9,360 nt of DNA from Bacteroidales bacterium (GCA_029932445.1 JAOZQB010000117.1:1-9360); one strand, 5' to 3'. Shown: positions 1 to 6,715, numbered from the stretch's first letter. Notes: generated from the sequence alone by a model not told the origin. Translations and numbers: made by a program.

Positions 1-11
1 ATTTACTTTTA

Positions 12-75
12 ACTTTATAAATTTTTCACTTTATAAACTTTTTACTTTATGAACTTTTTACTTTCAAACTCTCTA
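12..75. repeat. Array of 16-bp AT-rich tandem repeats
   Basis: Three consecutive 16-bp units at 12-27, 28-43 and 44-59 share the pattern ACTTTATRAAYTTTTY. A fourth, degenerate copy at 60-75 runs into the stop codon of the rhodanese gene, and a partial copy lies before position 12. Units 2 and 3 differ by one base. The array sits directly downstream of the last gene of the leftward operon. It has no G+C-rich hairpin followed by a T run, so I do not call it a terminator. It may be a slippage-prone minisatellite, and it may continue to the left of the window. Confidence 0.7.
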
Positions 76-717
76 ACAACCGCCTTCTTCTTCTTTTTTA
101 ACTTTCTTTTTTACAATCGGAGCAGGAGCTGCTGAACTTGATGAAGAATTTGCACCGGAACCGCCTGCTGTATTGTTTATTACTTTTTTAAAATCATATT
201 TTGCTTTTTCGGCAGAATAATCTCCGAGCATGGGAGAATATTCATCAATAATATGCTCGGTTACATAATCATATCCTCCGGCAAGTACATAATTATTTTT
301 ATATCCCAATTGTGTTAAAATCATCCACGGACCGCAAGCTCCGCATTGGTCAGAATAATACAAAACATTTATTTTCTTATCCTGATTAACGATATCTTTA
401 TATTCTTTATTTAATATTTTTGATAAAGGAATATTAATTGCTCCGGGCAAATGTCCGACCTGAAAATCGTGTGCCGAACGTAAATCAATAAACTGATATA
501 AAGAATCTTGATTATGATAAATGTCAAAAAACTTATCATAACGAATAATATAATCGTGTTGCAAAGTTTTCACAAGCATTTTTTCCGTATCTGTTCGATA
601 ATGATGTTTCGGCTTTTCCGTTGTTAATAAACCGAAAATTACAATTACGATAAAAGCGATACCGATAATCGGTAATTTTTTTGATATTTTTTTGCTTCCT
701 AATATTTTATATTCCAT
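73..717 (-). CDS. Membrane-anchored rhodanese-like protein with C-terminal GGC tail (CGAC-loop paralogue)
   Basis: This 214-residue protein has an N-terminal helix (about residues 15-32) preceded by lysines, which predicts a cytoplasmic N-terminus and an exported rhodanese domain (about 55-155). Rhodanese hallmarks are visible: FIDLRSAHDF, GHLPGAINIPL and the late LAGGYDYV strand-loop. The usual active-site Cys after the fourth strand is Ser122 (YYSDQCGACG), but a CGAC pair (C125, C128) lies a few residues further on. After a Ser/Ala/Pro-rich linker (about 183-200) comes a charged arm ending ...KKEEEGGC, with C214 last. The gene is last in the leftward operon, 18 bp behind its paralogue at 736-1389. 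The family transfers sulfane sulfur. Classical sulfurtransferase activity is doubtful here, and a sulfur-relay or disulfide role is inferred. ATG start at 717. Confidence 0.85.
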   Translation of the reverse strand: MEYKILGSKKISKKLPIIGIAFIVIVIFGLLTTEKPKHHYRTDTEKMLVKTLQHDYIIRYDKFFDIYHNQDSLYQFIDLRSAHDFQVGHLPGAINIPLSKILNKEYKDIVNQDKKINVLYYSDQCGACGPWMILTQLGYKNNYVLAGGYDYVTEHIIDEYSPMLGDYSAEKAKYDFKKVINNTAGGSGANSSSSSAAPAPIVKKKVKKEEEGGC

Positions 718-735
718 TTTTATAGTGTTTTTTTA

Positions 736-1389
736 TTAACAACCGCCTTCTTCTTCTTTCTTTCCGCCTTTTTTCTTAATAATCGGAGCAGGCGTATTAT
801 CCTCAGCCGGAACTGATGAAACAGAACCTCCGCCGAAAAACATGCTTGCGGCACGCCTGAAGTTATATAAATAAAATTCTTCTTGAGATGCCGTTTGCAA
901 GGGTCTTTGCGGTTGAATCACGGTTTCAATCCAACGATTTAATCCGCCTTTCATCACATAGTTATTTTTAAAATTTAATCGCCGCAGCAGTATCCATGCT
1001 TGATTTGCATACACTGTTCCGTTTGAATAAAATACATTTGTTTTTACATCTTGATTTAAAATGTCTTCATATTCATAATTTCCTTTTTCATCCTTATTTA
1101 AAATACTGTCCAAAGGAATATTAACCGCTCCTTTTAAATGAAATTTTTGAAAATTATCAGCACTTCTTACATCAATAAGTTGCAAATAAGCATCTCCGTA
1201 AATTAGTTTTTCTGCAACTTCGTCCGTTGTCATATAGCGTGTATTGTCATTTATTTCTTGAAGAAGTTGTTCCGGTTTCAATTGTTTTGATGCGTGTTTT
1301 TCAGGCAAAAGGACTAACAATAATGCCAACCCTATAAGCACAAATGCCATGAAAATATACCGCTTTTTGATAATCCGTGTATTACTCAT
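736..1389 (-). CDS. Membrane-anchored catalytically degenerate rhodanese-like protein whose only cysteine is the C-terminal residue
   Basis: This 217-residue paralogue of the 73-717 product has an N-terminal anchor helix (about 11-28) after basic residues. Its rhodanese fold runs about 52-157, shown by LIDVRSADNF, FHLKGAVNIPL and MKGGLNRW. The active-site loop reads FYSNGTVYANQAW, so the catalytic Cys is replaced by Ser122 and the loop has no cysteine. The only cysteine in the protein is C217, at the end of the tail KKEEEGGC, which follows a flexible Gly/Ser/Pro segment (about 185-205). The two paralogues share 23 identical bases across their 3' ends (74-96 and 737-759), which supports duplication. 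The gene lies 17 bp after the YeeE/YedE gene at 1407-1994. Function is inferred: a binding or carrier protein rather than an active sulfurtransferase. Confidence 0.85.
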   Translation of the reverse strand: MSNTRIIKKRYIFMAFVLIGLALLLVLLPEKHASKQLKPEQLLQEINDNTRYMTTDEVAEKLIYGDAYLQLIDVRSADNFQKFHLKGAVNIPLDSILNKDEKGNYEYEDILNQDVKTNVFYSNGTVYANQAWILLRRLNFKNNYVMKGGLNRWIETVIQPQRPLQTASQEEFYLYNFRRAASMFFGGGSVSSVPAEDNTPAPIIKKKGGKKEEEGGC

Positions 1390-1406
1390 TTTTTATAATT
1401 TTAGCA

Positions 1407-1994
1407 TTAATATTTTTTAGACTTTTGAGATACTCGTTGTTGAATATATGCTGTTGCAACAAAAGCAAAAATTGCAAATACAACAAACAAGAGCAGAAAT
1501 ACTTCACGATTCATTCCCAAAGATTCATAAATTTTAATCGGTCCTTGATTTCCTGATTTATAAAATTTCTCATAAAAGGGGTAAAATGCATCAAAAATTA
1601 CGACACCGATAATAAAGCCGCCGAGAAATAACATGGCATCAATTTTTCCGATAGCTGAAGCACAAGCACTTGTTCCCGGACAAAAGCCGCCGATTACAAA
1701 TCCGAAGCCCATAATAGCTCCTCCCAATATTGCCGAACCGGTATAAAAACGATTAACCCATATTGCAGATAAATCAATCCATCCGAAATATTCAAAAAAT
1801 AATAAACCGACTGCTGCTGTTATTGCTGCCGAAAAAAAGACTTGCAACACAACAAAATCGTAACCGTAAAATACACCGGCAAGTTTTCGTGAAGATGAAA
1901 AACCGGCACTTTCGAGAAGATATCCGAAAGCAATTCCTATAACAAGCGCAATGACAAAACTCCATTCGTCCGATGCTGTAAATAATGGTCCCAT
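1407..1994 (-). CDS. YeeE/YedE-family sulfur transport protein, half-size (GGFCPGTS half)
   Basis: This 195-residue polytopic membrane protein has hydrophobic stretches at about 11-28, 45-68, 85-106, 118-137 and 164-185. The motif IGGFCPGTSACA (C105, C111) in a membrane segment is the YeeE/YedE (sulf_transp) signature. In that family, conserved cysteines in membrane helices bind and pass thiosulfate or other sulfur species. The Gly-rich helix GFSSSRKLAGVFYG near the N-terminus also fits. Known full-length members of about 350 residues carry two such halves; here the second half is the adjacent gene at 2023-2559, so the two proteins probably form a heteromeric channel. Position between a polysulfide/thiosulfate reductase and rhodaneses supports a sulfur substrate. 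Which ion moves, and in which direction, is not shown. ATG start at 1994. Confidence 0.85.
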   Translation of the reverse strand: MGPLFTASDEWSFVIALVIGIAFGYLLESAGFSSSRKLAGVFYGYDFVVLQVFFSAAITAAVGLLFFEYFGWIDLSAIWVNRFYTGSAILGGAIMGFGFVIGGFCPGTSACASAIGKIDAMLFLGGFIIGVVIFDAFYPFYEKFYKSGNQGPIKIYESLGMNREVFLLLFVVFAIFAFVATAYIQQRVSQKSKKY

Positions 1995-2022
1995 ATCTTA
2001 TTTTTTATACTGTTCTTAATTA

Positions 2023-2559
2023 TTATATCCAAAGTTTTCTGAAAAACCAAGCAATCACATATCCTGTCCCGAAAATCATACCGACAACGACAAAACCCGA
2101 TGTCGCCAAAACCGATAAAGCATCCAAGCCGGCACCGCTGGTGCAACCACGACCGAATGCCGAACCTATTCCGAAAAGTGCACCGCCTATTACGGCAGCA
2201 ATTGCCCTTTTTCGAGAGCTTATTTTAGGAGAATGTTCCAATTTTAATTTTAATCTTCTGTTAATTGCACCGGATAAAAATCCGCCGATAAAAACACCGA
2301 CAATCATATAAACTAAACGGTTTTTTAAAGGGTCTTTTCCGTCTTTTACATAATGTTTAAAAGCTGATTTTTCACTTTCAACATGAGAAGGAATAACAAT
2401 TTGTTCAACTTTTGCAACGCCTCTTTTAAATGCACCGCTGGCACCTAATCCTTCGCGCGTAAAATAAAAGGATAATAAAATGACTATTCCGAGAAGAACA
2501 CCGGCTAAATACGGGTTCATGTATTTTTTAGGCGGTTTTTGTAATTTAACTTCTTCCAT
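2023..2559 (-). CDS. YeeE/YedE-family sulfur transport protein, half-size (GRGCTSGAG half)
   Basis: The product has 178 residues from the ATG at 2559. An upstream in-frame ATG (2610) or TTG (2613) would overlap the NrfD gene and add a non-family leader, so I rejected them. The N-terminal helix (about 14-34) ends in FTREGLGASGAF, a periplasmic loop of about 45 residues follows, then three helices at about 81-98, 119-137 and 152-174. The motif AFGRGCTSGAGL contains C139, the only cysteine in the protein. It is the classic YeeE/YedE signature, seen in thiosulfate uptake proteins of the TsuA type. The gene lies 19 bp after the NrfD gene and 28 bp before its partner at 1407-1994. A sulfur conduit or uptake role is a family-based inference. 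Confidence 0.87.
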   Translation of the reverse strand: MEEVKLQKPPKKYMNPYLAGVLLGIVILLSFYFTREGLGASGAFKRGVAKVEQIVIPSHVESEKSAFKHYVKDGKDPLKNRLVYMIVGVFIGGFLSGAINRRLKLKLEHSPKISSRKRAIAAVIGGALFGIGSAFGRGCTSGAGLDALSVLATSGFVVVGMIFGTGYVIAWFFRKLWI

Positions 2560-2578
2560 TTTTATATATTTTATCTTA

Positions 2579-3589
2579 TTAATATAAATATCTGATAACT
2601 TGTCCGGCATCAACCATAATGAAACGGAACATCATACCGCCCCATAGAATTAAGATACCGGGTACAATTACAGGAATTTTAAATTTCAATAATTCCAATG
2701 CTTCAAGTATTCCGGGGATAATTAATCCGAGAATGATGACATTCAACCAAAAAGTTACGGTATAATCACCACCCAAGAAATGTTGAGCCGCTTCTACTTT
2801 AACTTCCGAACTTGCCAAAAAGCCCATAAACATATGGGTTATAAAAAATAACTCTATAACAATTAAAAGTAAATCAATTCTGCTGTATGCTAATTTTTCA
2901 ATATGATTTTTTGTCATAATCATCAGCAATGCAGCTCCTGTTGATAAGCCTGAAGTTAAAAACAAGGGTCCGAGTATGGCAGAATTCCATAGCGGACGAG
3001 CATTAAATGCCGACAACAAAATGCCTGTATAAACACCGAGAATTACGGCTAATACAACCATTACCCATGCCCACGCTTTGCGTTTATCTTGAGCATATTT
3101 TTCAAATTTTTGCAACCAATTGAATTTCCAATCCCACGAATTCGTATCTTTTTCAACAATTACAATTTTCAGCAATTTTCGCATAAAACCGATTTTACAT
3201 CCGAATTTAGGAAATGCTTCTTTCAAATAACTGCCGATCCAAACTGCCGAAACAACAGAAGTAAGTAATAAAACCCATGCACCCCATGACATCGGAGAAT
3301 CAAAACGAATGGTTGTATATAATTGCCAAAAATAAGCGGGATGTTTCAAGTCCAGAAGTAAAGCACCCAAGCCGATTATTATTGCTCCTAACGCTACAAT
3401 CGGACCGTATTTTACGGTAGTTTGATATTTCGATTCTTTTCCGGTAATAATAAAATAGCCGGCAAAAAACAGTAATCCTGCAGCAAGCCCGCCAAGAAAC
3501 AGATACAGAGGGATTTGCCAATGCCACGCATTTAAATACGGATCAATTAAAGGATTCATTCTTCCGCTGGTAATAAGTTCTTCTCTCAT
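2579..3589 (-). CDS. NrfD/PsrC-type membrane subunit of the molybdoenzyme complex
   Basis: The product has 336 residues from the ATG at 3589. The frame can be extended to a TTG at 3628, but the family N-terminus, a short lead into HWQIPLYLFLGGLAAG, fits the ATG. About eight membrane helices are visible (about 26-48, 61-80, 101-121, 173-193, 203-225, 237-257, 280-300, 305-322). NrfD-like motifs include RFDSPMSWGAW before helix 3 and GVYTGILLSAFNARPLWN in helix 4. PsrC/NrfD subunits anchor the catalytic and iron-sulfur subunits and exchange electrons with the quinone pool without haem. A hydrophilic loop of roughly 45-50 residues lies between helices 3 and 4. The gene follows the iron-sulfur subunit after 76 bp and forms a PsrABC/PhsABC-type set with its upstream neighbours. 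Confidence 0.92.
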   Translation of the reverse strand: MREELITSGRMNPLIDPYLNAWHWQIPLYLFLGGLAAGLLFFAGYFIITGKESKYQTTVKYGPIVALGAIIIGLGALLLDLKHPAYFWQLYTTIRFDSPMSWGAWVLLLTSVVSAVWIGSYLKEAFPKFGCKIGFMRKLLKIVIVEKDTNSWDWKFNWLQKFEKYAQDKRKAWAWVMVVLAVILGVYTGILLSAFNARPLWNSAILGPLFLTSGLSTGAALLMIMTKNHIEKLAYSRIDLLLIVIELFFITHMFMGFLASSEVKVEAAQHFLGGDYTVTFWLNVIILGLIIPGILEALELLKFKIPVIVPGILILWGGMMFRFIMVDAGQVIRYLY

Positions 3590-3654
3590 TTTATTAAGTA
3601 TAAAATTATAAAGTTCTTTATGAAACAATTTAGTTTTTCAAAATAGCTTTTTCG

Positions 3655-3675
3655 TTTAATTTAATCTAAATTAAA
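3655..3675. repeat. Perfect 9-bp AT-only inverted repeat spanning the stop of the iron-sulfur subunit gene
   Basis: TTTAATTTA (3655-3663) and TAAATTAAA (3667-3675) are perfect reverse complements separated by ATC. The right arm overlaps the last codons and stop (3666-3668) of the ferredoxin gene. The stem has no G or C, and the leftward transcript shows no U-run after it, so it is unlikely to terminate transcription. It could be a weak mRNA hairpin between the second and third genes, or chance in AT-rich DNA. Confidence 0.35.
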
Positions 3676-4199
3676 TAAAAAATTTGCGGTTTGGTTCCTG
3701 CTTCGGGTGCCAGAACTTTTGTTTTTCTTGTTGCAACTTTTTTAGAAACTTCGCTGTTCGGATCGTCCAAATCACCAAAATACATACAATGTGTCGGACA
3801 GACAGAAACACATGCCGGATCTTGACCGTTTTTTACACGATGATCGCAAAATGTGCATTTATCAACATATCCGTCAGGGTGAAAATATCGTGCATCGTAA
3901 GGGCAAGATTCGATACAAGCTCCGCAACCGATACATTCTTCATGTGTAACTTTTACGATTCCGCCTTCTGTCACATGACTTGCACCCGTCGGACAAGTTC
4001 TTACACAAGGTGTATTGTCACAATGATTACACCGTTCCGAACGGATCTCCATTGCCAAGTCGGGATACGTTCCTTCAACAGTTTCTGCAATCCAATCACG
4101 TGAATAACCGTGCGGAACATTATTTTCCGTTTGACATGCAACGACACAATCGCTGCATCCGACACACTTTTTAGTGTCTATTGCCATTCCGTATCTCAT
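3666..4199 (-). CDS. Four-cluster ferredoxin-type iron-sulfur subunit (PsrB/PhsB-like)
   Basis: This 177-residue protein carries sixteen cysteines in the four-group arrangement of DMSO-reductase-family beta subunits: C12/C15/C18/C22, C57/C60/C65/C69, C89/C92/C95/C99 and C115/C118/C130/C134. These bind four iron-sulfur clusters, normally all [4Fe-4S], which wire the NrfD membrane subunit to the molybdenum subunit. The sequence starts MRYGMAIDTKKCVGC, as is typical for PsrB, PhsB and NrfC proteins, and has no signal peptide. It would be exported bound to the Tat-targeted catalytic subunit encoded just upstream. The gene sits 47 bp after the catalytic subunit gene. The length matches the family norm of roughly 180-200 residues. 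Substrate cannot be read from this subunit. Confidence 0.95.
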   Translation of the reverse strand: MRYGMAIDTKKCVGCSDCVVACQTENNVPHGYSRDWIAETVEGTYPDLAMEIRSERCNHCDNTPCVRTCPTGASHVTEGGIVKVTHEECIGCGACIESCPYDARYFHPDGYVDKCTFCDHRVKNGQDPACVSVCPTHCMYFGDLDDPNSEVSKKVATRKTKVLAPEAGTKPQIFYLI

Positions 4200-4246
4200 A
4201 ATTTTTTATTTATACGTTTTCCCTTTTCGGGATAATTATTGTTGAA

Positions 4247-6517
4247 TTAAACTGTTGCTTCTTTTTTTTCAGGTTCTTCCAAAATAAAAGTTACAAAATT
4301 TCCTCTCATTCCTGTTCCGCCTGAAATTTTATCGTTCATTACATTTGTAATCATTTCGGTATCATTCATCCCTTTTCCTTGTGAGCGTTTTAAACCCATT
4401 CCTTTATTATTATGACCGAAACCGTGAACAACATAAACAGCATCCGAACGAATTCTTTCCGTTACTCGTACTTTAACGGGAAATGTAGAAACAATACCGT
4501 CTTGATTTTCGAGCCAAACTTCTTTTCCGTTTTTCAAACCCCAATCTTTTGCCACTTTCGGATTGACCCAAACACTGTTTTCATCCATTAAATCAGCCAA
4601 ATACGGGTTATTTACGGTTTTGCCGAATGTATGCATCGGTGCTCTTCCGTATATAAATCTGTAAAATCCCGAAGCCGGTTGAGGATGTTTGGTATAAACA
4701 GGCATCGCATCATAACCTTCCTCTGCTAATGCTGTTGAATATAATTCAATTTTGCCTGTATTTGTACCGAATTCAAGTTCTTCCCCGTCTCTGTAATATA
4801 AATCATCGTAGGTTCTGTCAAAAGTTTTAACACCGACTTTTTTCATTTCTTCCAATGATGAACCAATTTTTTTCAGTTGCCAATCAAGTTCTTCTTCAAT
4901 ATTTTCAAATTTGAAAAATTCATGAAGACCGAGACGTTCTCCGAGTTGTTTTGCAATCCACCAACCGGGTTTAGAATCATACAACGGTTTTGTTGCAGGT
5001 GCTCTTAAGGCGATTGACGGTTTTCTGTGTTTTAAAGACCTTAACATATCATATCTTTCAAGATAAGTTGCTTCCGGTAAAACCACATCTGCCCAACCGG
5101 TGATTTCCATCGGCATTGTATCAATTACGGCAATAAATTCAAGATGTTTAATTGCTTCAAGTGTATTATTGATATCCGGTAAAGAGGATAATAAGTTTGT
5201 TCCGTAAACCAACCATGCTTTAAAACTGCATGTATCCTCCGGTCTGACCATTTGATTCGGAATAGTTGCTTCGCAAACACCTGACGAAATAACTTCATGA
5301 ACAAGTTTATAACTTCCGGGGAATGCATCTCTCCATGTTCTTTTCGGTTTGGGATACGGCGGATGCGGGAATTTCGGTATTTTAAATTTTTCGGCAATAT
5401 AAAAACCGCCTCTTCTTCCGTAGGAACCGAGAAGTGCATTAAGAATAGCTATGGCACGACTTCTTTGAGTGTCATCACCGTACCATGTTACATGGCGTCC
5501 CGGATGAACAATAACTGCAGGAGAAGCAGCCCCCATTTCATAAGCAGCTTCTCTTATTTTATTCGGATCTAATCCGGTTTCTGTTGCCGCCCATTCGGGG
5601 GTAAAATTCTTTACGTGATTTTTTAATAAATCAAACCCGTAGGTATATTTTTCAACATATTTTTTGTCGTACAATTCATCATTTATAATAACATTAATCC
5701 AAGATAACAGCAATGCCATATCTGTAGCAGGTTTTATAGGCAGCCAAATTTTCGATTTGCTTGCCGCTGTTGAAAATCTCGGGTCAACCGTAATGATTGT
5801 TGCTCCGTTGTCAATCGCTTGTGACATTTCCTGAACCTGTCCGTTATGCATGTTTTCACCAATATGTGAACCAATAAGCACCATGCATTTTGTGTTTCGA
5901 ATATCTAAGGGTTCAGGTGATCCTACACTTTCACCGAAAGTTGCATCAAAACCGACTTCACGCGGACCGCGACATTGTGCATAAGAAGGGGCAGCTATAT
6001 TTGTAGAGCCGAATGCTTTTAACATATGAGCAAAATGAGACGTTCCGGAACCGTGCGAAAATAATGCAACACATTCGGGACCGTGTTCTTTTTTGATTCT
6101 GTCCATATTCTCAGCAATCAAATCAAGAGCTTCTTCCCAGCTTGCTTCTTCAAAATAATCTGATTCACCGCGTTTTCCTTTTCTTCTGATCAGGGGTTTC
6201 TTTAAGCGCTCTTTATCATAATACATTCCGAGACCGCCGGTTCCTCTCGGACAAAGACGACCGTTACTTTGTTGATCTTCTTCATTACCGATTAATTTAA
6301 CAATCTTACCTTTTTTATCCGTATAGGTCCATGCAGCACATTTCCAAAAACAAACTTCACAATATGTGGCTGTTCTTTTCAGTTTTGAATCATCAAGAAC
6401 ATCCGAATCTTCTTTTAGAAAGCCGGGTACCCAATTTAATAAAGGAGATGTAGCAATAACCAAGCCTCCGGCACCCATCGAACCAATTTTGATAAAATCA
6501 CGTCTTGTTGTTTTCAT
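4247..6517 (-). CDS. Molybdopterin oxidoreductase catalytic subunit, polysulfide/thiosulfate reductase (PsrA/PhsA) type
   Basis: The product has 756 residues from the ATG at 6517; a GTG at 6526 would add three residues. A Tat signal is plain: RRDFIK (R5, R6) then a Gly/Ala-rich hydrophobic stretch to about residue 33. The N-terminal [4Fe-4S] site is C53, C56, C60 and C89. The Mo-ligand position is occupied by Cys182 in SYAQCRGPREVG, as in Psr/Phs-like enzymes. The C-terminal molybdopterin-dinucleotide-binding domain spans about 625-745. Length is close to known PhsA and PsrA proteins (about 760). The enzyme would act outside the cytoplasmic membrane with the ferredoxin and NrfD subunits encoded downstream. 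Thiosulfate or polysulfide reduction is the best guess from the YeeE/YedE and rhodanese neighbours. Tetrathionate reduction, or oxidation of a sulfur compound, remains possible. Confidence 0.93.
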   Translation of the reverse strand: MKTTRRDFIKIGSMGAGGLVIATSPLLNWVPGFLKEDSDVLDDSKLKRTATYCEVCFWKCAAWTYTDKKGKIVKLIGNEEDQQSNGRLCPRGTGGLGMYYDKERLKKPLIRRKGKRGESDYFEEASWEEALDLIAENMDRIKKEHGPECVALFSHGSGTSHFAHMLKAFGSTNIAAPSYAQCRGPREVGFDATFGESVGSPEPLDIRNTKCMVLIGSHIGENMHNGQVQEMSQAIDNGATIITVDPRFSTAASKSKIWLPIKPATDMALLLSWINVIINDELYDKKYVEKYTYGFDLLKNHVKNFTPEWAATETGLDPNKIREAAYEMGAASPAVIVHPGRHVTWYGDDTQRSRAIAILNALLGSYGRRGGFYIAEKFKIPKFPHPPYPKPKRTWRDAFPGSYKLVHEVISSGVCEATIPNQMVRPEDTCSFKAWLVYGTNLLSSLPDINNTLEAIKHLEFIAVIDTMPMEITGWADVVLPEATYLERYDMLRSLKHRKPSIALRAPATKPLYDSKPGWWIAKQLGERLGLHEFFKFENIEEELDWQLKKIGSSLEEMKKVGVKTFDRTYDDLYYRDGEELEFGTNTGKIELYSTALAEEGYDAMPVYTKHPQPASGFYRFIYGRAPMHTFGKTVNNPYLADLMDENSVWVNPKVAKDWGLKNGKEVWLENQDGIVSTFPVKVRVTERIRSDAVYVVHGFGHNNKGMGLKRSQGKGMNDTEMITNVMNDKISGGTGMRGNFVTFILEEPEKKEATV

Positions 6518-6531
6518 TTTTATCACTTTTA

Positions 6532-6551
6532 AATATGATTTATATCACATT
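6532..6551. promoter_or_regulatory. Crp/Fnr-like palindrome in the leader of the molybdoenzyme operon
   Basis: Arms AATATGAT (6532-6539) and ATCACATT (6544-6551) are complementary at seven of eight positions around a TTAT centre. On the leftward strand the core reads GTGAT-ATAA-ATCAT, one mismatch per half from the Fnr consensus TTGAT-N4-ATCAA and close to TGTGA-N6-TCACA. It lies 15 bp before the ATG. If the promoter candidate at 6562-6590 is right, it falls just after the transcription start, a position that suggests repression. It is inferred from pattern only. Confidence 0.4.
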
Positions 6552-6561
6552 AAATTTTAAC

Positions 6562-6590
6562 CAAAATTAAATATTTTTATTATAAAACAC
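6562..6590 (-). promoter_or_regulatory. Candidate Bacteroidota-type promoter for the molybdoenzyme operon
   Basis: Read leftward, TAATTTTG (6569-6562) matches the Bacteroidota -7 consensus TAnnTTTG. A GTG (6590-6588), a partial match to the -33 TTG, lies 18 bp upstream. Transcription would begin near 6556, leaving a leader of about 40 nt before the ATG at 6517. In DNA this AT-rich, an octamer match alone is modest evidence. Confidence 0.4.
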
Positions 6591-6593
6591 ATC

Positions 6594-6609
6594 ATCCGGA
6601 CATCCGGAT
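6594..6609. promoter_or_regulatory. Perfect inverted repeat ATCCGGA-CA-TCCGGAT, candidate operator
   Basis: Two 7-bp arms (6594-6600 and 6603-6609) are perfect reverse complements with a 2-bp spacer. Each arm contains the self-complementary hexamer TCCGGA, and the site is also a direct repeat of CATCCGGA (6593-6608). It is a G+C-rich island in very AT-rich intergenic DNA. It lies just upstream of the leftward promoter candidate (about -38 to -53) and far upstream of the rightward one. That placement suits an activator or shared regulator site; the regulator is unknown. Confidence 0.5.
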
Positions 6610-6715
6610 AAACATATATAAAGATGTTTAAGAAAATATTGCATTTTTATTTTGTTGGCTCACTGTTAATTACACCCTTATTTAGAACCGTTATAAAATA
6701 TGTAGTGTGTTGCAA

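Noticed and set aside
12..75. CRISPR array reading of the short repeats.
   Set aside because: The units are contiguous 16-bp copies without unique spacers, and no cas genes are present.
2560..2613. Extension of the GRGCTSGAG YeeE/YedE protein to an ATG at 2610 or TTG at 2613.
   Set aside because: It would overlap the end of the NrfD gene and add a hydrophilic leader without family support; the ATG at 2559 leaves a normal 19-bp spacer.
3590..3628. Extension of the NrfD subunit to an upstream TTG start.
   Set aside because: It adds 13 residues not typical of the family, while an ATG at 3589 preceded by AT-rich sequence gives the expected N-terminus.
3684..4103. Long open frame on the + strand opposite the ferredoxin gene.
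   Set aside because: It lies wholly within the strongly supported four-cluster ferredoxin gene; its Cys- and Phe-rich product is the expected shadow of that gene's codons.
4220..4232. Small hairpin TCCC-TTTTC-GGGA between the molybdoenzyme and ferredoxin genes as a terminator.
   Set aside because: The stem is only 4 bp, and termination here would cut off the essential partner subunits.
5125..5572. Open frames on both strands inside the molybdoenzyme gene.
   Set aside because: They overlap a well-supported 756-residue protein and show no domain, signal or start context of their own.
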